This document shows, piece by piece, positions 18,329-27,697 of a DNA stretch of 64,000 nt (position 1 is the first letter of the stretch; every line of letters starts with the position of its first letter). The notes under the pieces were generated by a model that saw only the letters and a list, made by a program, of their open reading frames with translations, made no database searches and was not told where the DNA came from. Source of the DNA: Rhizobium sp. P32RR-XVIII (GTDB taxonomy: Bacteria > Pseudomonadota > Alphaproteobacteria > Rhizobiales > Rhizobiaceae); contig NZ_JABAIH010000001.1 of assembly GCF_012641395.1 (NCBI RefSeq), positions 124,001 to 188,000 on the forward strand, written 5' to 3'. Position numbers and translations under genes: made by a program.

Positions 18329-18387
18329 GGAAGAGGCGCATAGATGCGCCTCTTCCGTTACCGGCTTACCTTTCACGGTAAGCTTTT
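18329..18387 (+). terminator. Tandem hairpins after the pilin gene
   Basis: Hairpin 1 (18329-18356) has perfect 12-bp arms GGAAGAGGCGCA and TGCGCCTCTTCC around TAGA. Hairpin 2 (18364-18383) has GCTTACC and GGTAAGC arms around TTTCAC, followed by TTTT. The first probably protects the pilin mRNA 3' end and the second partly terminates before cpaA. Confidence 0.75.
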
Positions 18388-18411
18388 CTGCTTTTTGGGA
18401 TCCGGACTGGA

Positions 18412-18924
18412 ATGATCGCAGCCTCCGTCTTCGTGGTTTTTCCACTTTGCCTCGCCGTTGCTGCGCTGTCGGATCTTTTCACGATGACGATACCGAATCG
18501 CGTTTCGCTGATTCTGATCGCCGCGTTTGTCGTGATCGCCCCTTTTTCCGGCATGCCGCTTCCAGCCATCGGCATGAACCTCCTTGCAGGGCTGATCGTC
18601 TTTCTGGCCTGCTTCGCGCTTTTCGCGCTCAACGTGATGGGCGGAGGCGATGCTAAGCTTTTGAGTGCAGCAGCCGTATGGTTCGGCTTCAATCAGTCGC
18701 TTCTGCTGTTCGTCGCCGCCGTCGGCGTATTAGGCGGCTTGCTTGCTTTTTTCATTCTTCTCCTGCGCACCCAGACGAACACAATACTCGCCATCGGTCT
18801 GCCGCTGCCCAACTCGCTACTGCTTGCCACGAAGATTCCCTACGGCATCGCAATCGCGATCGGTGGTTTCATTGCGTTTCCCTCTTCGCCAATGCTGGTT
18901 CATGCGCTGGAAACGCTGAAATAA
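18412..18924 (+). CDS. cpaA: Prepilin peptidase of the Flp system
   Basis: A 170-residue A24-family aspartyl membrane protease without the methylase domain, as usual for CpaA/TadV. The first catalytic Asp is in AALSDLFTMTIPNRVS and the second in the GxGD-type motif MGGGDAKLLSA. About five to six membrane segments are predicted by eye. It should process the Flp pilin and the TadE/G pseudopilins. Confidence 0.9.
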   Translation: MIAASVFVVFPLCLAVAALSDLFTMTIPNRVSLILIAAFVVIAPFSGMPLPAIGMNLLAGLIVFLACFALFALNVMGGGDAKLLSAAAVWFGFNQSLLLFVAAVGVLGGLLAFFILLLRTQTNTILAIGLPLPNSLLLATKIPYGIAIAIGGFIAFPSSPMLVHALETLK

Positions 18925-18931
18925 CGACGGT

Positions 18932-18977
18932 TTAAACCTCCGTTAACTTAAACTGTAAGTGTTCCGTTAACTATAAT
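18932..18977 (+). promoter_or_regulatory. CtrA-type box and promoter in front of cpaB
   Basis: TTAA-ACCTCCG-TTAAC at 18932-18947 matches the alphaproteobacterial CtrA consensus TTAA-N7-TTAAC with no mismatch. A second GTTAAC lies at 18966-18971 and directly abuts TATAAT (18972-18977), a good -10. The box would cover about -50 to -37 of a start near 18984, the usual place for a CtrA-activated promoter. Pilus genes are known CtrA targets in Caulobacter; the link here is inference. Confidence 0.65.
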
Positions 18978-19034
18978 TACACCAATTCCGGAGCATTCTT
19001 CGGGGTGAGCATGCTGCTTCCCGAGGACTGATGA

Positions 19035-19847
19035 ATGAGACCCGCCCGTTTGATGATACTTTCAGTGGCTGTCGTTGCCGCTGGCCTCGCCGGTTTTCTG
19101 GCGATGAAGCTTGCTGGGCGGGGTGGCGTCGTCACGCAGGTGAAGTCGGTCGTCGAAAAAGAACCCACGGCCAATGTGCTCGTCTCGAGTGCCAATCTGC
19201 CCGTAGGCGCCCGCATTGACGACAAGGCAGTGCATTGGATGCCCTGGCCACGGGACGGCGTTGTTCAGGGCTTTATCACCGAAGCCGACAAGCCCGACGC
19301 GATCAAGGACATGAAGGGTGCGGTGGTACGCCTGCCGATCTTCGAAGGCGAGCCGATTCGGCCGGAAAAACTCGCCGATTCCAACAGCCGCATCCTTTCG
19401 GCCCTTTTGCCAGCCGGCAAACGCGCTGTCGCCACCGAAATCTCGGTCGCGACCGGCGCCGGCGGCTTCATCCTTCCGAACGATCGAGTCGATGTCATCA
19501 TGGTCCGCAAAGCGCAGGGAAGCGACAAGTTCCTGACCGAGACCGTGCTGAGCAATGTCCGCGTTCTCGCCATCGATCAGCAGATTCAGGAAAAGGACGA
19601 TGGTTCCAAGGCTGTCGTGGGTACCACGGCAACCCTCGAACTGACGCCCGATCAAACCAAGGTCCTGGCCGTCGCGCAGCAGATGGCAGACAAGCTGTCG
19701 CTGGCTCTGCGTTCCGTGGCCGATGCACAGGAGCAGGACACGAGCGCCGCCGATTATCTCCTGAGCGGAGACAATGGGAGCGCTCTGGTGCAGGTCATCA
19801 AGTCTGGTTCGATCGTGACAGACACCAGTGCGCCAAAGGCCGAGTGA
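19035..19847 (+). CDS. cpaB: Flp pilus assembly protein CpaB/RcpC
   Basis: A 270-residue periplasmic protein with an N-terminal signal anchor (RLMILSVAVVAAGLAGFLAM). An SAF/AFP-III-like domain follows (ANVLVSSANLPVGARIDDKAVHW), then the RcpC-type region LLPAGKRAVATEISVATGAGGFILPNDRVDVIMV. It is believed to stabilise the secretin CpaC. It is first in the second pilus unit, behind a CtrA-type box. Confidence 0.92.
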   Translation: MRPARLMILSVAVVAAGLAGFLAMKLAGRGGVVTQVKSVVEKEPTANVLVSSANLPVGARIDDKAVHWMPWPRDGVVQGFITEADKPDAIKDMKGAVVRLPIFEGEPIRPEKLADSNSRILSALLPAGKRAVATEISVATGAGGFILPNDRVDVIMVRKAQGSDKFLTETVLSNVRVLAIDQQIQEKDDGSKAVVGTTATLELTPDQTKVLAVAQQMADKLSLALRSVADAQEQDTSAADYLLSGDNGSALVQVIKSGSIVTDTSAPKAE

Positions 19848-19857
19848 GGGGAAATCT

Positions 19858-21363
19858 ATGGTAAATACAATGCGGCGCGCTAAACCTCTCCTCTCGGCGG
19901 CCATCACGCTGACGATGGTTATTTCGGGGATGACACCACCCGCCTTCGCGCCACTCCTCGGCGCGGGAATTGCGCATGCGGAATCGGAAGGCGTCATTCG
20001 TATCTCTCAGACCGGCCCCGGGGCCCACCGCCGCCTCAAGCTCGGCCTCAACAAGGCGCTCGTCGCCGATCTGCCAGAGGACGCGCATGACATTCTTGTC
20101 TCCGATCCGTCGATGGCCGACGCGGTGACGCGCACATCGCGCCGCATCTATCTCTTCGGCAAGAAGGTCGGCCAAACGAACATCTTCATCTTCGGAAGCG
20201 ACGGCCAGGAGGTCGTGAGCCTCGATATCGAAATCGAGCGCGATGTCTCCGGCCTCGAAGCGAACCTCAGGCGCTTCATTGTCGATTCCAACATCAATGT
20301 CGAAATCGTATCCGACAACATCGTGTTGACCGGCACGGTTCGCACCCCGCAGGATGCCAAGCAGGCCGCAGACCTGGCTCAGGCGTTTCTGACGGGCGGT
20401 GAAGCAACCACGCGAACGGAGACGGCCGCCAGCTCCGCGCAGCAGGGCGATGTCGCGATCTTTGCCGAAGCCCGCCAGCAATCCCAGGTCGTCAATCTGC
20501 TGCAGATTCAGGGCGAGGACCAGGTCACGCTGAAGGTGACGATTGCCGAAGTCCGCCGCGAAATCCTCAAGCAGCTCGGCTTCGACAATCTCGTATCGAA
20601 TTCCTCGGGCATGACCGTAGCGCAGCTCGGCTCGCCTATAGCGAATGGCTCCACTGCGACCCTCGGCGGAGGACTTTCCGCGCTGTTCAAAACCGCAATC
20701 GGCAAGTACGACATATCGACCTATCTCAGCGCTCTTGAGCAGGCGAAGGTCGTCAAGACCCTGGCCGAACCCACTTTGACCGCCATTTCCGGCCAGGCCG
20801 CCACCTTCAATTCCGGCGGCCAGGTTCTCTATTCGACCACCGACAATGACGGCAACGTCACCATCGTTCCCTACAACTACGGTATCAATCTGGCCTTCAA
20901 ACCGGTGGTGCTATCCTCCGGCCGCATCAGCCTTGAAATCAAGACCAATGTGTCGGAGCCTGCGCCGTCCGTCTCGGGATCGCAGCCGACCTACCAGCGC
21001 CGCTCGGCCGAGACCTCCGTGGAGCTTCCGTCCGGCGGCTCGATCGCGCTCGCCGGCCTGATCAGGGACAACGTTTCGCAGACATCGAACGGCACACCGG
21101 GCGTCAACAAGATTCCGATTCTCGGTACGTTGTTCCGCCAGCGGACGGTGGAGCGCGACGAGACCGAACTCGTCATCATCGCGACCCCCTATCTCGTTCG
21201 CCCTGTTGCTCGCAACGAACTCAACCGGCCGGATGACAATTTCAGTCCCGAGAACGACGCTCAGGCCTTCTTCATGAACCGGGTGAACAAGATCTACGGA
21301 CGGCCCGAGGCACCGATCGTCGATGCGCAATTCCACGGTTCCATCGGATTTATCTACAAGTGA
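19858..21363 (+). CDS. cpaC: Flp pilus outer-membrane secretin
   Basis: A 501-residue secretin with a long signal peptide (to about residue 40, ending GIAHAES). Next come a pilus-formation N-domain (LALNKALV-like, RRIYLFGKKVGQTNIFIF), a BON-like region (NVEIVSDNIVLTGTV) and the secretin domain. In the secretin domain VKTLAEPTLTAISGQAATFNSGGQ and VELPSGGSIALAGLI are diagnostic. It forms the outer-membrane channel for Flp pili. GAGGGGAAA supports the ATG at 19858. Confidence 0.93.
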   Translation: MVNTMRRAKPLLSAAITLTMVISGMTPPAFAPLLGAGIAHAESEGVIRISQTGPGAHRRLKLGLNKALVADLPEDAHDILVSDPSMADAVTRTSRRIYLFGKKVGQTNIFIFGSDGQEVVSLDIEIERDVSGLEANLRRFIVDSNINVEIVSDNIVLTGTVRTPQDAKQAADLAQAFLTGGEATTRTETAASSAQQGDVAIFAEARQQSQVVNLLQIQGEDQVTLKVTIAEVRREILKQLGFDNLVSNSSGMTVAQLGSPIANGSTATLGGGLSALFKTAIGKYDISTYLSALEQAKVVKTLAEPTLTAISGQAATFNSGGQVLYSTTDNDGNVTIVPYNYGINLAFKPVVLSSGRISLEIKTNVSEPAPSVSGSQPTYQRRSAETSVELPSGGSIALAGLIRDNVSQTSNGTPGVNKIPILGTLFRQRTVERDETELVIIATPYLVRPVARNELNRPDDNFSPENDAQAFFMNRVNKIYGRPEAPIVDAQFHGSIGFIYK

Positions 21364-21383
21364 ACGGGGCGGGGTCGAAAACA

Positions 21384-22109
21384 ATGCAACGATATGATGA
21401 ACAGCCCATGGCTCAACGCAAAAAGGCCGCGCTACGATGGGTCATGCTTGGTGCTGCCGCATTTGCGGGGGCAATGCTCTCCGGTTGCGCGGCGCCACGC
21501 GATAATCTGACAACGGGAGGCATTCCCGACGACTACCGTCAACGCCATCCGATCGTGGTGGCAGAGGCCGAACAGACGGTTGATATTCCGGTCGCATCGA
21601 CCGATCGGCGCCTGACGATCGCCCAGCGCGACGTGATCCGCGGTTTTGCGGCCAATTACCTGTCCCGGGCGTCCGGCCCGGTTTATGTCATGACACCGCA
21701 AGGCTCGGCAAATTCAGCGGCCGCGAGCCAGTTGCGAAACCAGGTACGGGCTGAGCTCTCCCACAGAGGGGTACCGAGTTCGAAGATCGTCAACGCGAGC
21801 TATGCAGCAACTGTTCCCGGCGATGCAGCGCCTATCCGGCTCAGTTTCGTTGGTATGACTGCCATCACCTCGAAGTGCGGCGAATGGCCAAAGGATATCG
21901 GCGGCGGCTTCGATTTCGACAATCAGAATTATTACAACTTCGGCTGCGCCACCCAAAACAACCTAGCCGCACAGATCGCCAATCCTGAAGACCTCATCGC
22001 GCCGCGGGGCATGACGCCAATCGATGCCGCCCGCCGCAACAATGCGATCGAAGAGTACCGAACCACCTCAACTACCATCGAGGACGTCGGCGGAAGTTCC
22101 TCGTTCTGA
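21384..22109 (+). CDS. cpaD: CpaD-family pilus lipoprotein
   Basis: About 241 residues with a lipobox (MLSGC) after a hydrophobic segment. The family pattern follows, with RHPIVVAEAEQTVDIPV near the N-terminus and CGEWPKDI and NYYNFGCATQNNLAAQIANPEDLI in the second half. It is believed to be a pilotin or partner of the secretin. I chose the ATG at 21384 behind a GGGGCGGGG stretch; a GTG overlapping the cpaC stop and an ATG at 21408 are alternatives. Confidence 0.88.
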   Translation: MQRYDEQPMAQRKKAALRWVMLGAAAFAGAMLSGCAAPRDNLTTGGIPDDYRQRHPIVVAEAEQTVDIPVASTDRRLTIAQRDVIRGFAANYLSRASGPVYVMTPQGSANSAAASQLRNQVRAELSHRGVPSSKIVNASYAATVPGDAAPIRLSFVGMTAITSKCGEWPKDIGGGFDFDNQNYYNFGCATQNNLAAQIANPEDLIAPRGMTPIDAARRNNAIEEYRTTSTTIEDVGGSSSF

Positions 22110-22123
22110 CGGAAGACGAACCT

Positions 22124-23404
22124 ATGAGCCCCATCGAATACGAGATCAAGAACGCCGCGGAGCTGCAGCACGTCGAAGACGCCGTGCGCATGGGCGAACT
22201 TGAGAACATGCGGCCGCTGCCGCGTATTTCCGTGCACGCGTTTTGCGAGAGCGAGGCACTTCAGCGGGCCATGGAGCGCTGTGGCAACGACCGGCGCATG
22301 TCGAAGGTCAGCCTGCGGATTACCAGTGGCGGCGTTGCGGCCGCCGCGAATATGTTTTCTAGCGCCCCGACGCCCAATCTGCTCATTCTTGAGACGAAGG
22401 CGAATGCGGCAAGCCTCCTTTCGGAACTCGCGCCGCTTGCCGCCGTTTGCGATCCGAGCACCAAGGTCATTGTCATCGGCTATTACAATGACATCGCACT
22501 CTATCGCGAGCTGATCCGCAACGGCATTTCCGAATACATGGTTCAGCCGGTGGCGATGCCTGACATCATGATGGCGATGGCTGCGATCTTCGTCGATCCA
22601 GATGCCGAACCGCTCGGCCGCAGCATTGCCTTCATCGGTTCCAAGGGAGGCGCCGGTGCCTCGACGATCGCCCATAACTGCGCCTTCGGCATATCCAATC
22701 TCTTCTCGACCGAGACGATCCTTGCCGATCTCGATCTGCCGTACGGCACCGCAAACATCGATTTCGACCAGGACCCGACGCAGGGGATTGCTGAGGCCGT
22801 CTTTGCTCCTGACCGGCTGGACGAGGTCTTTCTCGACCGTCTGCTGACGAAATGTTCGGAACACCTGTCGCTGCTCGCCGCGCCGTCACTTCTTGATCGC
22901 GCCTATGACTTTGATGGCCAGGCGTTTCAACCGGTTCTCGACGTTCTGCAGCGCAGCGCGCCGGTTGCGGTGCTCGATGTTCCGCATGCCTGGTCGGAAT
23001 GGACGCGTTCGGTTCTGGCGTCGGCGGACGAGGTGGTCATCTGCGCCGTTCCCGATCTTGCAAACCTACGTAACGCAAAGAACATGCTCGATGCGCTCCG
23101 CAAGCTGCGCCCGAACGACAAGTCGCCGCATCTCGTCCTCAACCAGGTCGGCATGCCGAAGCGTCCGGAAATTGCGCCGTCCGATTTCTGCGAACCGCTC
23201 GAGATCGAGCCGATCGCGATCATTCCCTTCGATATCGGCCTCTTCGGCAATGCCGCCAATAGTGGCCGCATGATCTCGGAAATCGACCCGAAGTCGCCGA
23301 CGGCTGAGACCTTCTCGCAGCTGGCACACATCGTTACCGGCCGGGTGACCATGAAGAAGCCGAAGCGCGGTGGTCTGATGGGGCTGCTGAAGCGCGCCAA
23401 GTAA
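22124..23404 (+). CDS. cpaE: Pilus localisation ATPase CpaE (MinD/ParA-like)
   Basis: A 426-residue protein with an N-terminal atypical receiver-like domain (to about residue 160) and a MinD/ParA ATPase domain starting at FIGSKGGAGAST. This is a deviant Walker A with the signature lysine, near residue 172. In Caulobacter CpaE places the pilus machine at a cell pole; the same role is likely here. The start follows cpaD by 14 bp. Confidence 0.92.
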   Translation: MSPIEYEIKNAAELQHVEDAVRMGELENMRPLPRISVHAFCESEALQRAMERCGNDRRMSKVSLRITSGGVAAAANMFSSAPTPNLLILETKANAASLLSELAPLAAVCDPSTKVIVIGYYNDIALYRELIRNGISEYMVQPVAMPDIMMAMAAIFVDPDAEPLGRSIAFIGSKGGAGASTIAHNCAFGISNLFSTETILADLDLPYGTANIDFDQDPTQGIAEAVFAPDRLDEVFLDRLLTKCSEHLSLLAAPSLLDRAYDFDGQAFQPVLDVLQRSAPVAVLDVPHAWSEWTRSVLASADEVVICAVPDLANLRNAKNMLDALRKLRPNDKSPHLVLNQVGMPKRPEIAPSDFCEPLEIEPIAIIPFDIGLFGNAANSGRMISEIDPKSPTAETFSQLAHIVTGRVTMKKPKRGGLMGLLKRAK

Positions 23405-23436
23405 GAGACGAAAACGAGTAGATTGGATTTTGTGGC

Positions 23437-24912
23437 ATGTTCGGAAAACGTGGAAACGAAGGCTTCGGAAAGGGTGGCGCCACAAGCGCGCCGCCATTGC
23501 CGGCCGCCCCGGCGGCTCCCGCTTCTGTACCCGCCGTGCTGGTCGAGCCGGCAAAGGAGCCGGGCCGCTACCAGGTGACGCCACCGCCGATGCAGACACC
23601 GCAGCGCAGGCGCCTAACCCGCACTGACGAATATTATGACACTAAGGCGCAGGTCTTCTCGGCGCTTATCGACACGATCGACCTGTCGCAGCTCGCCAAG
23701 CTCGATGCCGAAAGCGCACGCGAGGAAATTCGCGATATCGTCAACGATATCATCACGATCAAGAACTTCGCGATGCCGATTTCCGAGCAGGAGGAGCTGC
23801 TCGAAGACATTTGCAACGACGTTCTCGGCTACGGCCCGCTGGAGCCGCTGCTCGCGCGTGACGACATCGCCGACATCATGGTCAACGGCGCCGGCCAGAC
23901 CTTCATCGAAGTCGGCGGCAAGACGATCGAATCGGAAATCCGCTTCCGCGATAACGGCCAGCTCCTTTCCATCTGCCAGCGCATCGTCAGCCAAGTCGGC
24001 CGCCGTGTCGATGAATCGAGCCCGATATGCGACGCCCGCCTTCCCGACGGCTCGCGTGTCAACGTCATCGCCCCGCCGCTCGCAATCGACGGTCCGGCGC
24101 TTACCATCCGTAAATTCAAGAAGGACAAGCTGACGCTCGATCAGCTCGTCCGCTTCGGCGCGATCACCCCGGAAGGCGCGACGTTGCTGCAGATCATCGG
24201 CCGTGTTCGTTGCAACGTGGTTATCTCCGGCGGCACCGGCTCGGGCAAGACGACGCTCCTGAACTGCCTGACGAACTACATCGACAGGGACGAGCGCGTC
24301 ATCACCTGCGAGGATACCGCGGAACTGCAGCTGCAGCAGCCGCATGTCGTGCGCCTGGAAACGCGGCCGCCGAATATCGAAGGCGAAGGCGAGATCACCA
24401 TGCGTGATCTCGTCAAGAACTGCCTTCGCATGCGTCCCGAACGCATCATCGTCGGCGAAGTGCGCGGACCGGAGGTCTTCGACCTGCTGCAGGCGATGAA
24501 CACCGGTCACGATGGCTCGATGGGAACCATTCACTCCAACTCGCCGCGCGAGTGCTTGAGCCGTATCGAATCGATGATTGCCATGGGCGGCTACAGTCTC
24601 CCGGCAAAAACGGTTCGCGAGATCATCGCCGGTTCGATCGACGTCATCATCCAAGCCGCACGCCTCCGCGACGGATCGCGGCGCATCACGGCCATCACCG
24701 AGGTGATCGGCATGGAAGGCGACGTCATCATCACGCAGGATCTGATGCGCTACGAGATCGAAGGCGAAGACGCAGCCGGCCGTCTGATCGGCCGTCACAT
24801 GTCGACGGGCATCGGCAAGCCGCATTTCTGGGATCGCGCACGCTATTACAACGAGGAGAAGCGCCTCGCGTCTGCCCTGGACGCGATGGAAGCAAATTCG
24901 AAGGAAATCTGA
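23437..24912 (+). CDS. cpaF: Flp pilus assembly ATPase CpaF/TadA
   Basis: A 491-residue secretion ATPase with a Pro/Ala-rich N-terminal tail. The core motifs are Walker [10 protein letters not shown] near residue 265, the Asp box [10 protein letters not shown], Walker [12 protein letters not shown] and the His box [14 protein letters not shown]. It powers pilin polymerisation and, in many Tad systems, retraction as well. Its stop overlaps the tadB start (TGATG). Confidence 0.95.
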   Translation: MFGKRGNEGFGKGGATSAPPLPAAPAAPASVPAVLVEPAKEPGRYQVTPPPMQTPQRRRLTRTDEYYDTKAQVFSALIDTIDLSQLAKLDAESAREEIRDIVNDIITIKNFAMPISEQEELLEDICNDVLGYGPLEPLLARDDIADIMVNGAGQTFIEVGGKTIESEIRFRDNGQLLSICQRIVSQVGRRVDESSPICDARLPDGSRVNVIAPPLAIDGPALTIRKFKKDKLTLDQLVRFGAITPEGATLLQIIGRVRCNVVISGGTGSGKTTLLNCLTNYIDRDERVITCEDTAELQLQQPHVVRLETRPPNIEGEGEITMRDLVKNCLRMRPERIIVGEVRGPEVFDLLQAMNTGHDGSMGTIHSNSPRECLSRIESMIAMGGYSLPAKTVREIIAGSIDVIIQAARLRDGSRRITAITEVIGMEGDVIITQDLMRYEIEGEDAAGRLIGRHMSTGIGKPHFWDRARYYNEEKRLASALDAMEANSKEI

Positions 24913-25919
24913 TGTTCGGTTTCGATCCGATCGTGCTCGCCATCATCACGCTTGCGGCAGTCGCTGCGGGCGCGGTTTGCTATGGTCTGCTCTTCAGCCG
25001 GATGGAGACTGAGAAGAAGGCTGCCAATCGCCTCAGCCGCGTGACTTCGGCAGAAACGGACCGGGTGAAGGTCAAGGCTGCGCACGACCGCGTCCAGGAA
25101 ATGTCGAAACGCCGCAAATCGGTGCAGGACAACCTCAAGGATCTCGAGAAGCGCCAGCAGGAAAATACAAAGCGGAAGCTTTCCCTGAAGTCCCGGCTGA
25201 TTCAGGCGGGCTTTACGATCTCGGTTGCCAAATTCTACGTGTTCAGCGCGGCGTTTGGCCTGTTTCTGATGCTCATCGCCTTGCTCGCCGGGGCGCCCAT
25301 GCTGGTCGTTCTTGCAGTTCCGGTCGTCGCCGGTCTCGGCCTGCCGCGCTGGGTCCTGGGCTTCCTGATCAAGCGCCGCCAGAACAAGTTTCTCGATGAA
25401 TTTCCAAACGCGCTGGACGTCATCGTGCGTTCGATCAAATCCGGCTTGCCGCTGAACGACGCTATCAGGTTGATTGCAAACGAGGGTCGCGACCCGGTGA
25501 AGACCGAATTTCGCCGCGTCGTCGAATCGCAGCAGGTCGGCCTCAGCGTTCCTGACGCCTGCGCGCGCATGACCAATTACATGCCGCTGCAGGAAGTGAG
25601 CTTCTTCGCGATCGTTATCGCCATCCAGTCGCAGGCCGGCGGCAACCTTTCCGAAGCGATCGGGAACCTCTCGAAGGTTCTCCGTGACCGCAAAAAGATG
25701 AAGGCAAAGGTCAAAGCGCTCTCGATGGAAGCCAAGGCTTCGGCCGTGATTATCGGCGCCCTTCCTTTCATCGTGGCGACCCTCGTCTATCTGACGTCGC
25801 CGCAATACATGATCATCCTGTTCACCGATCCGCGCGGACACCTGATCATGGGTGCTTCCGCCGTCTGGATGTCCATCGGCATCTTCGTCATGCGCAACAT
25901 GGTCAATTTCGACATCTAA
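24912..25919 (+). CDS. tadB: Tad pilus inner-membrane platform protein TadB
   Basis: About 335 residues, starting at the ATG that overlaps the cpaF stop. An N-terminal membrane segment is followed by a basic, coiled-coil-prone stretch (residues about 35-90, rich in Lys, Arg, Gln and Glu) and then a T2SSF domain. The T2SSF core reads FPNALDVIVRSIKSGLPLNDAIRLIANEG and FAIVIAIQSQAGGNLSEAIGNLS. With TadC it forms the platform that CpaF drives. Confidence 0.92.
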   Translation: MFGFDPIVLAIITLAAVAAGAVCYGLLFSRMETEKKAANRLSRVTSAETDRVKVKAAHDRVQEMSKRRKSVQDNLKDLEKRQQENTKRKLSLKSRLIQAGFTISVAKFYVFSAAFGLFLMLIALLAGAPMLVVLAVPVVAGLGLPRWVLGFLIKRRQNKFLDEFPNALDVIVRSIKSGLPLNDAIRLIANEGRDPVKTEFRRVVESQQVGLSVPDACARMTNYMPLQEVSFFAIVIAIQSQAGGNLSEAIGNLSKVLRDRKKMKAKVKALSMEAKASAVIIGALPFIVATLVYLTSPQYMIILFTDPRGHLIMGASAVWMSIGIFVMRNMVNFDI

Positions 25920-25937
25920 CCGGAGGGGACGCGCACC

Positions 25938-26924
25938 ATGTCATCGGATCTTGCAGCGAAATTGACCGACCCGGCCATGCTGCTTGCGGTCCTGATCGCT
26001 ATTGCGGTCTTTGCGACGTTCTACACCATCGCGATTCCTTTCTTCGAGCGCGGCGACCTGAACAAGCGAATGCGGGCCGTTTCGACGGAGCGCGATCAGA
26101 TCCGGGCGCGCGAGCGCGCCCGCATGAACTCCGAGGCGGTTGCAAACAAGGCTTCGCTGCGCACGCAGAACAATCGTTCCGTTCGCCAGATCGTCGAGCG
26201 CTTCAATCTTCGCACAGCGCTGGTCGATGAAAACACGATGAACAAGCTGCGTGCGGCCGGCTATCGCTCGGAAAACGCGCTGAACACCTTCCTCGTGGCC
26301 CGCTTCCTCCTGCCGTTCGTCTTCCTGGCCGTTGCTGCCTTCTGGATTTTTGGTCTCGGACATCTTGCTGAAAAGCCGCTTCCCATCCGCCTGCTTGCGA
26401 TGATCGGAACGGGTTATCTCGGGTTCTATGCGCCGAATATCTTCATCTCCAACCGCATGTCGAAACGGCAGCATTCGATCAAGCGCGCCTGGCCGGATGC
26501 GCTCGACCTGATGCTGATCTGCGTCGAGTCCGGCATTTCGATTGAAGCGGCGATGCGTCGCGTGTCGGAAGAACTCGGCGAGCAGTCACCGCCGCTTGCC
26601 GAGGAAATGGTACTGACGACAGCCGAGCTTTCCTTCCTGCCCGACCGCCGGCAGGCGCTCGAAAACCTCGGCACGCGCACGCAGATCGATCTCGTGCGTT
26701 CGGTCACCCAGGCGCTCATCCAGGCCGATCGTTACGGCACTCCGATCTCGCAGGCGTTGCGCGTTCTCGCACAGGAAGGCCGTGACGAGCGCATGAACGA
26801 AGCAGAAAAGAAGGCGGCCGCCCTGCCGCCCAAGCTGACCGTTCCGATGATCCTGTTTTTCCTCCCCGTTCTGGTTGCCGTCATCCTTGGTCCGGCGGGC
26901 ATACAGGTTGCAGATCGCTTCTGA
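25938..26924 (+). CDS. tadC: Tad pilus inner-membrane platform protein TadC
   Basis: A 328-residue partner of TadB with the T2SSF domain in the second half (WPDALDLMLICVESGISIEAAMRRVSEELG, then ALIQADRYGTPISQALRVLAQEGRDERM). Membrane segments lie at about residues 12-34, 118-160 and the C-terminus. CGGAGGGG precedes the ATG by 8-10 bp. It is the last gene of the main pilus unit. Confidence 0.92.
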   Translation: MSSDLAAKLTDPAMLLAVLIAIAVFATFYTIAIPFFERGDLNKRMRAVSTERDQIRARERARMNSEAVANKASLRTQNNRSVRQIVERFNLRTALVDENTMNKLRAAGYRSENALNTFLVARFLLPFVFLAVAAFWIFGLGHLAEKPLPIRLLAMIGTGYLGFYAPNIFISNRMSKRQHSIKRAWPDALDLMLICVESGISIEAAMRRVSEELGEQSPPLAEEMVLTTAELSFLPDRRQALENLGTRTQIDLVRSVTQALIQADRYGTPISQALRVLAQEGRDERMNEAEKKAAALPPKLTVPMILFFLPVLVAVILGPAGIQVADRF

Positions 26925-27056
26925 TGCCTGCTTGCGGGCGAAGCGAAAAGCAGCTAGCCATAGCTTCCGCGTGACTGGCGAATGAGATGGAAAACCATCG
27001 GGAAGCGCGGTTGAGCCGCCGCTCGCCTGGGCACCTTCAGTCAACAAGGAACTCCC

Positions 27057-27689
27057 ATGTCTTCAGCCGCTATTCTTGCCAGTATCTTTGCAGCCATGTT
27101 GGTCGGCGCAATGAGCCCCGGTCCAAGCTTCGTCGTCGTATCCCGGATCGCCATCTCCCGTTCGCGCCTGGATGGGCTCGCGGCCGCTGCGGGCATGGGT
27201 GTCGGCGGCATTGTCTTCAGCGTGCTTGCGCTGGCCGGATTGACCGCCTTGCTGACGCAGTTCGCCTGGCTCTATCTGGTGCTGAAACTCGCAGGCGGCG
27301 CCTATCTCGTCTATATCGCCTGCCGCATCTGGCGAGGCGCAAAGGAGCCTTTGGAGGTATCGGGTACTGTTGAGGGCCGTTCGTCGATTCGGCGGAGCTT
27401 CTCGACGGCGCTTTTGACGCAGCTCAGCAACCCGAAGACCATCATCGTCTACGCCAGCATCTTTGCGGCGTTTCTCCCCAAGAGCATTCCGTTCGGAGTC
27501 ATCGTGGGCCTGCCGATCGGTATCTTCGCGATCGAGTTCGGATGGTACGCGATCGTGGCCGTGGCGTTTTCAGCCCGCCGCCCGCGGCAGGTCTATCTCT
27601 CGGCCAAGCGCTGGATCGATCGCTCTGCCGGTCTCGTCATGGGCGGGCTCGGCCTGCGCCTGATCCTCTCCGGCGCGGCTCTTAGGTAG
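27057..27689 (+). CDS. LysE-family exporter
   Basis: A 210-residue LysE/RhtB-type inner-membrane exporter with about six membrane segments and the family N-terminus ILASIFAAMLVGAMSPGPSFVVVSRIA. QLSNPKTIIVYASIFAAFLP is the conserved centre. The family exports amino acids or related small molecules; the substrate cannot be read from the sequence. AAGGAA lies 6 bp before the ATG. It separates tadC from the convergent TadD-like gene and has no evident link to pili. Confidence 0.88.
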   Translation: MSSAAILASIFAAMLVGAMSPGPSFVVVSRIAISRSRLDGLAAAAGMGVGGIVFSVLALAGLTALLTQFAWLYLVLKLAGGAYLVYIACRIWRGAKEPLEVSGTVEGRSSIRRSFSTALLTQLSNPKTIIVYASIFAAFLPKSIPFGVIVGLPIGIFAIEFGWYAIVAVAFSARRPRQVYLSAKRWIDRSAGLVMGGLGLRLILSGAALR

Positions 27690-27697
27690 CTCCGGGA

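Noticed and set aside
23614..24825. A 403-codon minus-strand frame opposite cpaF
   Set aside because: cpaF on the plus strand has all ATPase motifs; the antisense frame has no recognisable domain or ribosome site.
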